The position numbers were made by a program, and so were the translations under genes. DNA of 64,000 nt, taken from Pseudomonas hamedanensis. Lineage in GTDB: Bacteria; Pseudomonadota; Gammaproteobacteria; Pseudomonadales; Pseudomonadaceae. Of the stretch, positions 34,917 to 44,505 are shown piece after piece. The stretch lies in assembly GCF_014268595.2 (NCBI RefSeq), contig NZ_CP077091.1, forward strand, positions 4,260,001 to 4,324,000. The letters run 5' to 3'. The notes below the pieces were generated by a model. It saw only the letters and a list, made by a program, of their open reading frames with translations, did not search any database and was not told the DNA's origin. Each line of letters starts with the position of its first letter. The first letter of the stretch is position 1.

Positions 34917-34981
34917 ATCGCGAGCAGGCTCACTCCTACAGGGGAACGCATTCCAAATGTAGGAGTGAGCCTGCTCGCGAT
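34917..34981. repeat. REP pair, tail-to-tail orientation
   Basis: ATCGCGAGCAGGCTCACTCC...TACA (34917-34940) faces TGTAGGAGTGAGCCTGCTCG (from 34958). The order of arms is the reverse of most other pairs here, with a 17-base spacer. Confidence 0.8.
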
Positions 34982-35006
34982 AGGGTCAGATCAACCAACA
35001 CACCTC

Positions 35007-35369
35007 TCAAGTCTTCTGTTCGAAGATCACATAAACCTTGCGGCAAGCCTCCAGCACTTCCCACGTCCCGCGAAACCCCGCCGGAATCACAAAGCGATCG
35101 CCCACCCGCAAGGTCTTGGCATTGCCGTCGCTGTCACGCAGCACCGAGACCCCCTGAAGAATTTCGCAATACTCATGCTCGGTGTAGTTCACCGTCCACT
35201 GACCCACCGCGCCTTCCCACACGCCCACACCCATCTGCCCGCATGGGCTGTCGTACTGGTGAAACACCGCCTGCTCAGGGTCGCCCTTGAGCACTTTGGT
35301 CGGGCCCGGGCGATAGCGCTCGGCTTCGCTGCTGGCCAGGCTGATGTCGACGACGTTCTGGATGTTCAT
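35007..35369 (-). CDS. Cupin-domain protein
   Basis: 120 aa. Single cupin barrel (Cupin_3/EutQ-like): GVWEGAVGQWTVNYTEHEYC carries the first motif (Glu/His), then EILQGVSVLRDSDG, LRVGDRFVIPAGFRGTWEV and KVYVIFEQ. No catalytic assignment is possible. It is divergent from the aldehyde dehydrogenase gene, so it may act in the same amine pathway; this is only inference from context. Confidence 0.75.
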   Translation of the reverse strand: MNIQNVVDISLASSEAERYRPGPTKVLKGDPEQAVFHQYDSPCGQMGVGVWEGAVGQWTVNYTEHEYCEILQGVSVLRDSDGNAKTLRVGDRFVIPAGFRGTWEVLEACRKVYVIFEQKT

Positions 35370-35465
35370 TGTTGTTTTCTCCCGTAATGACGGCGCGTTG
35401 GCTGGAATGGGCCAAAGTCTATGTTTATTAAAATGAACACCGCAAGGCCGTATCGCTGGCTTATG

Positions 35466-35478
35466 TCAAATATATTGA
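35466..35478. promoter_or_regulatory. Candidate operator upstream of the aldehyde dehydrogenase gene
   Basis: TCAAATATATTGA has TCAA and TTGA half sites around five AT bases, 119 bases before the start codon. A related sequence (TCAAATTTTCTCGA, minus strand, 48374-48361) lies before the PuuB-like oxidase gene. Both are candidates for PauR, encoded at 52490. Assigned by eye only. Confidence 0.3.
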
Positions 35479-35596
35479 AACAAACCCGGCCGCTGGTTTA
35501 GGGTGGCGGGTGCCTTGGGCCGAAAGTGCAGGCTGGCCGGGCAGTATTCTTGAAGAGCGCCGCAGCGCTTGTATTCAATAAGAGGAGGACACCCGA

Positions 35597-37090
35597 ATGA
35601 CCACCCTGACTCGTGCCGACTGGGAACAACGCGCCCGCGATCTGAAAATCGAAGGTCGCGCCTTTTTGAATGGCGAATACACCGACGCCGTCTCCGGCGA
35701 AACCTTCGAATGCATCAGCCCGGTCGATGGCCGTCTGCTCGGCAAAATCGCCAGCTGTGACGCCGCCGACGCCGACCGTGCCGTGGAAAACGCCCGCGCC
35801 ACTTTCAATTCCGGCGTCTGGTCGCGCCTGGCGCCGACCAAACGCAAAGCCACCATGATCCGCTTCGCCAGCCTGCTGAAACAGCATGCTGAAGAACTGG
35901 CGCTGCTCGAAACCCTCGACATGGGCAAGCCGATCAGCGATTCGCTGTACATCGACGTACCGGGCGCAGCGCAGGCGCTGAGCTGGAGTGGTGAAGCGAT
36001 CGACAAAATTTACGACGAAGTCGCGGCGACCCCGCACGACCAATTGGGTCTGGTGACGCGTGAGCCGGTGGGCGTGGTCGCTGCCATCGTGCCGTGGAAC
36101 TTCCCGCTGATGATGGCTTGCTGGAAACTCGGTCCGGCGCTGTCGACCGGTAACTCGGTGGTGCTCAAACCGTCGGAAAAATCGCCGCTGACCGCTATCC
36201 GCATCGCTGCGTTGGCCGTTGAAGCCGGGATTCCGAAAGGCGTACTCAACGTGCTGCCGGGCTATGGCCACACCGTCGGCAAGGCGCTGGGTCTACACAA
36301 TGATGTCGATACCCTGGTGTTCACCGGTTCGACCAAAATCGCCAAGCAACTGATGGTCTACGCCGGCGAATCGAACATGAAGCGCGTCTGGCTGGAAGCC
36401 GGTGGCAAGAGCCCGAATATCGTCTTCGCCGACGCGCCGGACCTGCAAGCTGCCGCCGAATCCGCCGCCAGCGCCATCGCCTTCAACCAGGGCGAGGTCT
36501 GCACCGCCGGTTCGCGTCTGCTGGTCGAGCGTTCGATCAAGGACACATTCTTGCCGATGGTGATCGAGGCGTTGAAAACCTGGAAACCGGGTAACCCGCT
36601 GGACCCGGCGACAAACGTCGGCGCGCTGGTCGACACCCAGCAAATGAACACTGTGCTGTCCTACATCGAATCCGGCCACAGCGATGGCGCCAAACTTGTC
36701 GCGGGCGGCAAGCGCATCCTTCAGGAAACCGGTGGCACCTACGTTGAGCCAACGATTTTTGACGGCGTGAGCAACGCCATGAAGATTGCTCAGGAAGAAA
36801 TTTTCGGCCCGGTGCTGTCGGTGATTGCTTTCGATACCGCCGAAGAAGCCATCCAGATTGCCAACGACACGCCATACGGTCTGGCCGCAGCGGTGTGGAC
36901 TCAGGATATTTCCAAGGCGCACCTGACCGCCAAGGCCTTGCGCGCCGGCAGCGTGTGGGTCAACCAGTACGACGGCGGCGACATGACCGCACCGTTCGGT
37001 GGCTTCAAACAGTCGGGCAACGGTCGCGACAAATCGCTGCACGCGTTCGACAAGTACACCGAGCTGAAGGCGACGTGGATCAAGCTGTAA
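35597..37090 (+). CDS. kauB: Aldehyde dehydrogenase of polyamine/guanidinobutyrate catabolism (KauB/PauC type)
   Basis: 497 aa with AGAGGAGGA upstream. It oxidises aminoaldehydes such as 4-guanidinobutyraldehyde or gamma-glutamyl-aminobutyraldehyde to the acids with NAD(P)+. ALDH motifs: VPWNFPLMMACWKLGPAL, TGSTKIAKQLM, the catalytic glutamate in VWLEAGGKSPNIVF, the catalytic cysteine in NQGEVCTAGSRLLVE, EEIFGPVLSVI and SGNGRDKSLHAFDKYTELK. The PuuC-like start and the chromosomal place match kauB/pauC of P. aeruginosa as I recall it. The substrate is inferred. Confidence 0.88.
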   Translation: MTTLTRADWEQRARDLKIEGRAFLNGEYTDAVSGETFECISPVDGRLLGKIASCDAADADRAVENARATFNSGVWSRLAPTKRKATMIRFASLLKQHAEELALLETLDMGKPISDSLYIDVPGAAQALSWSGEAIDKIYDEVAATPHDQLGLVTREPVGVVAAIVPWNFPLMMACWKLGPALSTGNSVVLKPSEKSPLTAIRIAALAVEAGIPKGVLNVLPGYGHTVGKALGLHNDVDTLVFTGSTKIAKQLMVYAGESNMKRVWLEAGGKSPNIVFADAPDLQAAAESAASAIAFNQGEVCTAGSRLLVERSIKDTFLPMVIEALKTWKPGNPLDPATNVGALVDTQQMNTVLSYIESGHSDGAKLVAGGKRILQETGGTYVEPTIFDGVSNAMKIAQEEIFGPVLSVIAFDTAEEAIQIANDTPYGLAAAVWTQDISKAHLTAKALRAGSVWVNQYDGGDMTAPFGGFKQSGNGRDKSLHAFDKYTELKATWIKL

Positions 37091-37142
37091 GCCGCTGACG
37101 GGAGCCCGCTCACTCCGGGCTTCCTGACCAAACAGAGATCCC

Positions 37143-37309
37143 CTGTGGGAGCGAGCCTCTGTGGTGAGGGGATTTATCCCCGTTCGGCTGCGAAGCAGTC
37201 GCTAAACCATTGCACGCGGTGTACCTGGTACATCGTGATTGCAGGTTTTGGGGCCGCTGCGCGACCCAACGGGGATAAATCCCCTCGCCACAGGGGCTCG
37301 CTCCCACAG
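37143..37309. repeat. Composite inverted repeat with GGGGATTTATCCCC arms
   Basis: The ends carry CTGTGGGAGCGAGCC (inverted), each followed inward by the GTGGTGAGGGGATTTATCCC unit. The centre holds GGCTGCGAAGCAGTCG-like palindromes. The inner unit also occurs at 29740-29767. Confidence 0.75.
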
Positions 37310-37353
37310 TGTTTTGGGTGAACACAAAAAGAATATCCACAGGAGCGTGGAAC

Positions 37354-38499
37354 ATGCGGTGGGCGACGTATTTCGCCGTATTGGCGTCTGTCTTGAGTGT
37401 CGGTCTGGCCCTTGGGGTCAGCATGCCGTTGGTGTCGTTGCGCCTGGAGGGCTGGGGTTATGGCTCGTTCGCCATCGGTGTGATGGCGGCGATGCCGGCG
37501 ATCGGGGTGCTACTGGGCGCGAAGGTTTCCAGCCACCTCGCCGCGTATTTCGGCACGGCGAACCTGATGCGCCTTTGCCTGTGGGCCGGGGCATTGTCGA
37601 TCGGCTTGCTGGCGCTGTTGCCGAGTTACCCGATCTGGCTGGTGCTGCGCCTGATGATCGGCGTGATCCTGACCATCGTGTTTATTCTGGGCGAAAGCTG
37701 GATCAATCAACTGGTGGTCGAAAACTGGCGCGGGCGGCTGGTTGCTTTGTATGGCAGCAGCTACGCGTTGAGCCAACTGTCCGGTCCGCTGCTGCTGGGG
37801 GCGCTCGGCACTGAGCATGATTACGGCTTTTGGGTGGGGGTCGGTCTGCTGACGGTCTCGCCGTTGTTGCTCTTGGGGCGCAGTGGCGCGCCCAGCAGTG
37901 AGGCCAGCAGCGTAACCTTCAGCGAGCTGTGGGGCTTTGCCCGCGAGTTGCCGGCGATTGCCTGGGCGGTGTCGTTGTTTGCCGCGTTCGAAGCGATGAT
38001 CCTGACCTTGTTGCCGGTGTATTGCCTGCAACAGGGCTTCACGGCGGACATCGCTTTGGCGATGGTCAGCACCGTGGTGGTCGGCGACGCGCTGCTGCAG
38101 TTGCCGATTGGCGCCCTGGCCGATTATCTGTCGCGACGCACGCTGTTTGCCGGTTGTGCGGTGGTGTTGATGCTGTCGAGTCTGGCGATACCGGCGTTAC
38201 TCGATACGCTGCTGATCTGGCCATTGTGGGTGTTGTTCGGTGCGAGTGCCGGCGGCTTGTTTACCCTTTCGCTGATCCTGATTGGCGAGCGTTATCGCGA
38301 CGACGCGCTGGTGCGGGCCAATGCGCATATTGCCCAGCTGTGGGGCGTTGGTTGTCTGGTCGGGCCGCTGGCGGCGGGGGCGGGGAGTCAGTGGATCAAC
38401 GGGCATGCGTTGCCGCTGCTGATGGCGGTGGGGGCGTTCGGGTTGGTGCTGCTGTTATTGCGCCAAGGCGCTTTCGGCCCGATGACCGAGCCTGCCTGA
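37354..38499 (+). CDS. MFS transporter
   Basis: 381 aa from ATG 37354, with AGGAGCG upstream (an in-frame start at 37309 lies in the repeat). Twelve hydrophobic segments are visible. The MFS loop signature appears as GVLLGAKVSSHLAAYFG and, in the second half, IGALADYLSRRTLFAG. GESWINQLVVENWRGRLVAL after helix 4 resembles YcaD-type transporters. Substrate unknown; amine-pathway context makes an organic amine or acid possible. Confidence 0.82.
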   Translation: MRWATYFAVLASVLSVGLALGVSMPLVSLRLEGWGYGSFAIGVMAAMPAIGVLLGAKVSSHLAAYFGTANLMRLCLWAGALSIGLLALLPSYPIWLVLRLMIGVILTIVFILGESWINQLVVENWRGRLVALYGSSYALSQLSGPLLLGALGTEHDYGFWVGVGLLTVSPLLLLGRSGAPSSEASSVTFSELWGFARELPAIAWAVSLFAAFEAMILTLLPVYCLQQGFTADIALAMVSTVVVGDALLQLPIGALADYLSRRTLFAGCAVVLMLSSLAIPALLDTLLIWPLWVLFGASAGGLFTLSLILIGERYRDDALVRANAHIAQLWGVGCLVGPLAAGAGSQWINGHALPLLMAVGAFGLVLLLLRQGAFGPMTEPA

Positions 38500-38520
38500 T
38501 ACGGCGTTTCGGATAAACAA

Positions 38521-38615
38521 TGTGGCGAGGGAGCTTGCTCCCGCTTGAGTGCGCAGCGCTCACAAGATCTTTGGGGCAGCTGCGCAGCCCAGCGGGAGCA
38601 AGCTCCCTCGCCACA
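38521..38615. repeat. REP pair, TGTGGCGAGGGAGCTTGCTCCCG variant
   Basis: TGTGGCGAGGGAGCTTGCTC opens the element and its complement closes it, with GCTGCGCAGC in the centre. It lies between convergent genes. Confidence 0.82.
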
Positions 38616-38632
38616 ATTAGTCCCCTGTCTGA

Positions 38633-40201
38633 TTACAGCATCCGCTCCAGGCCTACGCGGGTGCTGAACCATGAGTTGAAGCGCCGCCACCAGCTCCCCG
38701 GTTCTTTCGTCAGCGTATGCATCTGGCCGTTGTCCTCGGTGACCCAGACGACCTGGCCGTTTTCGAGTTTTGCCTGATAACTCAAGGTCGGCGCCATGCC
38801 TTGCAGCGCCAGTGCGCGCACATGCTCGGCGAGTTCCGGGCTGTCGACCAGGACGCCGACTTCGGTGTTCCACAGCACTGAGCGCGGATCGAAATTGAAC
38901 GAGCCGATAAACGATTTGCGTCGATCGAAGATCATCGCCTTGCTGTGCAGGCTGGAATCCGAGCCGCGATACGAGCGGCTGTAGAAGACTCGCGGGCCGC
39001 TGCCGTAGTTATCCCCAGGCTGACGCCGCAGCTCAAACAGTTTCACGCCGTGTTCGAGCAATGCCTTGCGATAGGGCGCATAGCCGCCATGCACCGCAGG
39101 CACGTCGGTGGCCTCCAGCGAATTGGTCAACAGGCTCACGGCAACCCCGGCATCGGCGCGCCCGGTCAGGTAGACGAGCCCTGGCTGGCCCGGCACGAAA
39201 TACGCCGAAATCATGACCAGCTCTTTGCTCACCCCGGTCAGTTCCGGGCCTAACTGCGTGGTCAGCAGAAGGTGCGGATCCGGCTCGCCCTTTGACAGCA
39301 CCTTGCTCGGTGCGTCCCACAACGCCTGATTCCACGCCCAGATCAGCTCTTTGCGCCAGATGTCCATGCGCGGGTCGGTGGTGAATTTCATCAGTTGTTG
39401 ATACAGCGCGTGGTTCTGCTTGCGGGTTTCTTCCAGCGACTCCTCAAGGCGTGTACGCGTGTTCTGCAGATCCCTGGCGGTGGGTTGGCTGGAGAGGAAT
39501 TCGTCGATCGGTTTGCTCAGCGCGCTGTTCCAGTACTGGTCGAAACTGTGCCCGAGTTGCTCGGCCACCGGGCCGATGCTGAGCATGTCGATATCCGTGA
39601 AGTTCAGATTGGGTTCGGCGTCGAAATATTCATCGCCCAGATTGCGCCCGCCGACGATGGCCGCGCTGTTATCTGCCAGCCACAGTTTGTTGTGCATGCG
39701 CCGATGCTGCACGGACAGATTGAACAGCCGTCCCGCCGCCCGCGTGACGCCGGTGCTGCGCCCCAGGTGCAGTGGATTGAACAAGCGAATCTGGATCTGC
39801 GGATGCGCCGCCAGCGTGGCGATGATCTGATCGAGGCCATCGCTGGTGGTGTCATCGAGCAAAATGCGGACTCGCACGCCGCGGTCGGCAGCCCTGAGCA
39901 CTTCATCCACCAGCATCCGCGTGCTGATGCCGTCGTGGACGATGTAGTACTGCAAATCGAGGCTGACCTGGGCATGGCGAATCAGCTCCGCCCGGGCGGT
40001 AAACGCCTCGCCGCTGTCAGAGAGCAGGCGAAACCCCGATTGCCCTTTGTAGGGGGCAGCCTGCGCCTGAATCGAACGGCCGAACGCTGACTCTTTCGCC
40101 GGCAAAGCCTGGCTGGGTTGTCGAGGGATATCAACAGTCGCGCAACCGGCAAGTAGCAGCAAGAGCAACGGTACCAGCGGCTGGGGGAGTCCGATTCTCA
40201 A
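38633..40201 (-). CDS. Phospholipase D-family lipoprotein (cardiolipin synthase-like)
   Basis: 522 aa. Lipobox LLLLAGC (Cys19). Two HKD motifs of the PLD superfamily: HRRMHNKLWLADNSAAIVGG (residues about 166-185) and LHSKAMIFDRRKSFIGSFN (about 420-438), each with its conserved glycine/asparagine after it. Such proteins transfer or hydrolyse phosphatidyl groups. The lipid anchor places it in the envelope, unlike the housekeeping ClsA/ClsB. Substrate unknown. Monocistronic. Confidence 0.85.
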   Translation of the reverse strand: MRIGLPQPLVPLLLLLLAGCATVDIPRQPSQALPAKESAFGRSIQAQAAPYKGQSGFRLLSDSGEAFTARAELIRHAQVSLDLQYYIVHDGISTRMLVDEVLRAADRGVRVRILLDDTTSDGLDQIIATLAAHPQIQIRLFNPLHLGRSTGVTRAAGRLFNLSVQHRRMHNKLWLADNSAAIVGGRNLGDEYFDAEPNLNFTDIDMLSIGPVAEQLGHSFDQYWNSALSKPIDEFLSSQPTARDLQNTRTRLEESLEETRKQNHALYQQLMKFTTDPRMDIWRKELIWAWNQALWDAPSKVLSKGEPDPHLLLTTQLGPELTGVSKELVMISAYFVPGQPGLVYLTGRADAGVAVSLLTNSLEATDVPAVHGGYAPYRKALLEHGVKLFELRRQPGDNYGSGPRVFYSRSYRGSDSSLHSKAMIFDRRKSFIGSFNFDPRSVLWNTEVGVLVDSPELAEHVRALALQGMAPTLSYQAKLENGQVVWVTEDNGQMHTLTKEPGSWWRRFNSWFSTRVGLERML

Positions 40202-40537
40202 GTCAGGTTTCTCCGCTCAGGGGTGGGGCCTGGAGTATGGCACGCCGGTGATGAAGTGTTGTTCGCGGCGAGGGCAGTCGATCCGTGGGGCAGGGCAGAG
40301 CGGTTTGTAGTCTGTGACTGTCGGTCGGATGCAGGGTATTCAACAAACTGACGAATTTTCCGGCTCTGATCAGCTACGTGTTGCAGCGATTTTTCCAACA
40401 TGCATTGTTACCTCCTCTTACATCGCTGGGCGCAAGTAATCGGAATAATGACCACGCAGAGAAGGACATTTCCGTTTTTCATGCAGAAGAAATCCACTTG
40501 GTTGTCATCTTTCGATTCTTATGGAGTGAGAATTTTC
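40202..40537. other. Intergenic region before the fimbrial operon
   Basis: 336 bases without a credible gene. It must contain the divergent promoters of the PLD lipoprotein and the fimbrial operon, but no clear -35/-10 pair or palindrome stands out by eye. The only solid signal is GGAGTGAG (40523-40530) before the first fimbrial start. Confidence 0.4.
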
Positions 40538-41200
40538 ATGCGCAAAACCTTTCGTGCAATTGCTGTCGCAAGCGCCCTGATACCGACACTGGCCATGGCC
40601 GATAGTGCGGATCTGTCGATCACCGGGACCATCATCCCGACCTCATGCATCCCCGGATTTTCCGGGGGAAATACCGTGGAGCTGGGCAATATTCCCGCCA
40701 GTTCGCTGAACCGTGACCGGCAGACCGAGCTGCAAAACCACAACATCACGCTTAGCGTCAATTGCTCGGCAAACGCGCCCATGGCAATCAAAGTGCATGA
40801 CAACCAGGCGAGTACGCAGCTGCCCGGGATTGTTGTCGATGGTACGGACTGGGCGATGTACATCTACGGCATTGGCGAAGTGGCCGGCGCCAAGATCGGT
40901 GGCTACGGTTTGCGCTTCGGTACACCCACTGTTGATGGTCAGCCTTCCATGGTCATGTACAAGCAAGGGGGTATGGACAACTGGACCAGCCCCGAGACGG
41001 CTAAACTGGTGGGCAAGAACGCCGAGGGAGGCAATCTTCGCTACTCATGGGGCGCTTCCCTCGCTGCAGGCCCGACACCGGGTGTCGTGCACATCTTTCC
41101 CATGACGCTGGTGCCGGTCATCGGGCCCTCGCAGGACCTTCCGATCACCTCCGAAATCGCCCTCAACGGTTCGGCGACATTCGAGCTGCTCTACCTCTGA
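40538..41200 (+). CDS. DUF1120-type fimbrial subunit
   Basis: 220 aa from ATG 40538 (GGAGTGAG 7 bases upstream). Signal peptide MRKTFRAIAVASALIPTLAMA. The mature start DSADLSITGTIIPTSCIPGF and the following GNTVELGNIPASSLN match the DUF1120 family of secreted proteins found with chaperone-usher genes. The two cysteines (TSCIPG and LSVNCSA) give the pilin-type disulfide. A C-terminal beta strand (NGSATFELLYL) could be the donor-strand partner. Likely the major subunit, first gene of a four-gene operon. Confidence 0.78.
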   Translation: MRKTFRAIAVASALIPTLAMADSADLSITGTIIPTSCIPGFSGGNTVELGNIPASSLNRDRQTELQNHNITLSVNCSANAPMAIKVHDNQASTQLPGIVVDGTDWAMYIYGIGEVAGAKIGGYGLRFGTPTVDGQPSMVMYKQGGMDNWTSPETAKLVGKNAEGGNLRYSWGASLAAGPTPGVVHIFPMTLVPVIGPSQDLPITSEIALNGSATFELLYL

Positions 41201-41362
41201 CGTGACGCGCACTGCTGCCATGCATTTGGTTGGCAGTGCTGAAAAACCGCAGTGACTTTCGACGGGCGCCGGGTTTTTCCGGACCTGTTACGTTCAATCA
41301 AAACAACGAATTGGCCCGTGGCCCGGCATCGATGTCGGCTGCGCGTGCCTGTGGGAAACGAG

Positions 41363-42070
41363 ATGAACGCCTTCGTGCGCAACGTCATTGCCAGCGTGCT
41401 GCTGGCGGTTTCATGGCTGCCGGGTGCGAGCCAGGCGGCGGGAATGGTTCCGGAAACACCGGTCATGGTGTTGGAGGAAGGAGTGGGCGAGGCGGCAATC
41501 AATGTCACCAACAGCGAGTCACACCCGGCGTTGCTGCACACATCGGTCCAAGATGTACCGCAGGACACCGAGTCCCTGTTATTGCTCACACCGCCCGTAG
41601 CCCGGGTTGAACCCGGCGCCACCCAGCGGGTGCGATTCATCCTGCGCAGCGCCGAGCCGTTGAAGACCGAGCGTCTCAAACGTGTGGTCTTCGAAGGGAT
41701 CGCGCCGCAGGATTCGACGGGCAAGGCGCGGGTGGATCTGAGCGTGCGGCAGAATATCCCGGCGATTCTGCGGCCGGCGAACCTGCCGGTCGAACGCGAG
41801 CCATGGAAGCATTTGCGCTGGTCGCGCCAGGGCGAGCAGATCCAGGTGCGCAATCCCAGTCCGTATGTCGTACGCCTGCGACACTCGGTGACGTTGCTGC
41901 CGGAACCGCAAGCGATGGACTTGGGGCGCACTTACGTCCTGCCCGGTGAAACCCTGACATTGACCGGGCCTGCCGCGCCGGATCAGGTGCAGACGAAGGT
42001 ACGTCTGTACCCGGTGACCACTTACGGTTTCGCCGTTTCGCACTTTGATGCCCCGTTGGGACCGGACTGA
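41363..42070 (+). CDS. Periplasmic fimbrial chaperone (PapD-like)
   Basis: 235 aa from ATG 41363. Signal peptide to about residue 27 (SQAAG). PapD-like N-domain: TPVMVLEEGVGEAAINVTNS, LLLLTPPVARVEPGATQRVR and FILRSAEPLKTERLKRVVFE, then QNIPAILRP, and a C-domain to residue 235. It caps subunits by donor-strand complementation and delivers them to the usher. Its stop overlaps the usher start by one base (TGATG). Confidence 0.88.
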   Translation: MNAFVRNVIASVLLAVSWLPGASQAAGMVPETPVMVLEEGVGEAAINVTNSESHPALLHTSVQDVPQDTESLLLLTPPVARVEPGATQRVRFILRSAEPLKTERLKRVVFEGIAPQDSTGKARVDLSVRQNIPAILRPANLPVEREPWKHLRWSRQGEQIQVRNPSPYVVRLRHSVTLLPEPQAMDLGRTYVLPGETLTLTGPAAPDQVQTKVRLYPVTTYGFAVSHFDAPLGPD

Positions 42071-44490
42071 TGCGACCAAATTGCTGTGCCGGGCTCTTGC
42101 TGGCGGGCACATTGGGTTATTCATCGATGGGCAGTGCGGCGCCGGCTAGCGTGCAGTTCGATCAGAATCTGCTCAGGTCGCGCGGGCTGGATCCGCGCCT
42201 GGCCGAGTATTTCAGTCAGGCGCCGCGCTTTCGTGAAGGCCCGCAGACGGTGACACTGGCGGTCAATGGCGTGCCCAAGGGGCGGTTGCAGGTGACGTTC
42301 GATGCCGAGGGCGAGTTGTGTTTTTCGTCCTTGTTGCTCGAGCGTGGCGGCATCCGCCAGCTGGATCGCGTCGGCGCAATAACCGAGCCGGGCTGCGAGC
42401 TGTTTGCCCGGCGTTTTACCCACGCCGTTGTGCAGGCCGATCCCGCCCGTGGCCACGTCGAACTGCTGGTGCCCACCGATGCCCTGTTGCCTGATAGCCC
42501 GACGCGGCGCAGTTTTGCCAATGGCGGTACGGCGGGTCTCATCAATTACGATGCATTGATGCTCGGTAGCCGCTATGCCGGGCAATCCTCGCAGTACCGT
42601 AGCCTCAATGCCGAGTTGGGCCTGAACACCGCAGATTGGGCGTTTCGAAGCCGCCAAGGGTATAGCGAGTCCGGCGGCGAGGGGCGCGTCGAGCACTTGA
42701 ATGCCTATGCTTCGCACACCTTTGAACGTTACCAGGCAAACCTGCAATTAGGGCAACTGAACATGCTCTCGCCGCTGTTTTCCGCAGAGTCTTTCAACGG
42801 CCTGCAATTGCAGCCGGAGCTGGCGTTGATGGAGCTGGACGAGGACAGCGCCGGTGCCAGAGTCGAGGGCATTGCCTATTCCTCCGCCCGGATCGAAGTC
42901 ACCCAGAGCGGCGCGCTTATCTACACCACCGTGGTGCCCAGCGGGCCGTTTACCCTGGTGGGGCTGCCGTTGCTCAGTCAGAACGCGGATCTGGAAGTCA
43001 CGGTGCACGAGGAGAGCGGCCAGCAGCGGCGTTTTATTGTGCCGGCAACGCAACTGCGCGGTGCGCTGCCGGGGCGGACGGCGGGTTATGGCTTGGCCGC
43101 CGGGCAAGTCCGACGCTATTCGGGGGACGAGCGTGATGCGCCGTCATTTGTCGCCGCAAGTAAGGATTGGCGCTTGGGTCCACGTTGGCAGGCCACGGGT
43201 GGAGCCATGTTCGGTACGGGGTATGAGGCCGTGGGCTGGGCCGTGCAAACAGCCGTCGGCGATCGTCTGGTGCTGGGCGGGCGGCAAGTGGTCTCCCGGG
43301 TGCAAGATCAGGCGCTGGCTGGGACGCAGATGCGCTGGACGGCCAACGGTCTGCTCGGCGAAGCGCTGTCGGCCAGCCTGGCAATGACCCGCCAGACCCG
43401 GGATTTCCGCACGTTGTCGGACACCACTTGGGATCCGCGCCATGATCAGCCCTCGCAACGGGTACGCGATCAGCTGACGGCGAGCCTGAGTGTCAGCAGC
43501 CATGCGCTGGGCGGGTTGTCCGGGAGCTACTCACGAATGGCCATGTTCGACGGCTCGACCACCTCCAGAGTGGCGCTGGCCTGGTCGCAGCTAGTGCGCC
43601 GGGCCAGCGTGTCCTTGACCTTAGAGCGCGATGTCGCGGACTCCGAGGACGATGCGCGGGGGATGGCGGCCTACCTGAGCGTCAGCCTGCCACTGGGTGC
43701 TCGCCAGGCCATGCGCGGCTACGTTCGCAATGATCAGCTCAGCGGCACGCGCAGCGGTCTGCGATTCAATGAGCAATTGAGCGATAACCTGGCCTATAGC
43801 GTCGGCGCCGAGCGACCGGATCACGGCCGGGTCGGCTACAACGCCCGGGTCAGTCTGTTGCCACGTTACAGTCAACTGGACATCGGCTACGCGCACAGCG
43901 GGGCGGGCGACCAGAGCTATGACGTGGGCCTGCGTGGCGGGGTGCTGCTACATGCTCAAGGCGTGACGCTGTCGCCCTATTCTTTACGCGATACCTTCGC
44001 CTTGCTCAAGGCTGGCGACAGCGCCGGGATCAAGCTCAACACCCCGCGCGGCCCGGTGTGGACGGACTACGCCGGCCATGCCGTCGCGGCCAGTCTGCCG
44101 GCCTACAGCAAGGGGCGGGTGGAACTCGATACGGCGAGCCTTGGGCGAAATGTCGACGTGCACAACGCCTATCAGGAAATCGAGATCGGACGTAACGCGG
44201 TGGCACATCTGGCCTTCGACATCGTCACCGCGCGACGTGTGCTTCTACAAGCGCGCACGGCAGACAACGTACTGATACAGAAGGGTGTCGGCGTGTTCGA
44301 TGAGCAGGGGCAATACGTCACCAGCGTGCTGGAGGCCGGGCGGATTTTTCTGTCGGACGTGCAGCCAGACCTGCAATTGCACGTGCTGTTGGCGGACGGC
44401 CAACGGTGCAACCTTGAGTTCGCCATGGACGAGGCGCGTGACCTCGACACGCTCTATGAATCCGCCACAGCCATCTGCCGCACTGTCTGA
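42070..44490 (+). CDS. Outer-membrane fimbrial usher
   Basis: 806 aa, the usual usher length. Signal peptide to about residue 27 (MGSAAPA). N-terminal domain with VQFDQNLLRSRGLDPRLAEY. A 24-strand beta-barrel with plug: YSSARIEVTQSGALIYTTVV, GPFTLVGLPLLSQNADLEVT. C-terminal domains with PRGPVWTDYAGHAVAASLPA and FDEQGQYVTSVLEAGRIFLS. It assembles and secretes the fimbria. Translationally coupled to the chaperone gene. Confidence 0.92.
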   Translation: MRPNCCAGLLLAGTLGYSSMGSAAPASVQFDQNLLRSRGLDPRLAEYFSQAPRFREGPQTVTLAVNGVPKGRLQVTFDAEGELCFSSLLLERGGIRQLDRVGAITEPGCELFARRFTHAVVQADPARGHVELLVPTDALLPDSPTRRSFANGGTAGLINYDALMLGSRYAGQSSQYRSLNAELGLNTADWAFRSRQGYSESGGEGRVEHLNAYASHTFERYQANLQLGQLNMLSPLFSAESFNGLQLQPELALMELDEDSAGARVEGIAYSSARIEVTQSGALIYTTVVPSGPFTLVGLPLLSQNADLEVTVHEESGQQRRFIVPATQLRGALPGRTAGYGLAAGQVRRYSGDERDAPSFVAASKDWRLGPRWQATGGAMFGTGYEAVGWAVQTAVGDRLVLGGRQVVSRVQDQALAGTQMRWTANGLLGEALSASLAMTRQTRDFRTLSDTTWDPRHDQPSQRVRDQLTASLSVSSHALGGLSGSYSRMAMFDGSTTSRVALAWSQLVRRASVSLTLERDVADSEDDARGMAAYLSVSLPLGARQAMRGYVRNDQLSGTRSGLRFNEQLSDNLAYSVGAERPDHGRVGYNARVSLLPRYSQLDIGYAHSGAGDQSYDVGLRGGVLLHAQGVTLSPYSLRDTFALLKAGDSAGIKLNTPRGPVWTDYAGHAVAASLPAYSKGRVELDTASLGRNVDVHNAYQEIEIGRNAVAHLAFDIVTARRVLLQARTADNVLIQKGVGVFDEQGQYVTSVLEAGRIFLSDVQPDLQLHVLLADGQRCNLEFAMDEARDLDTLYESATAICRTV

Positions 44491-44505
44491 AAAGGGAAAA
44501 GCACC

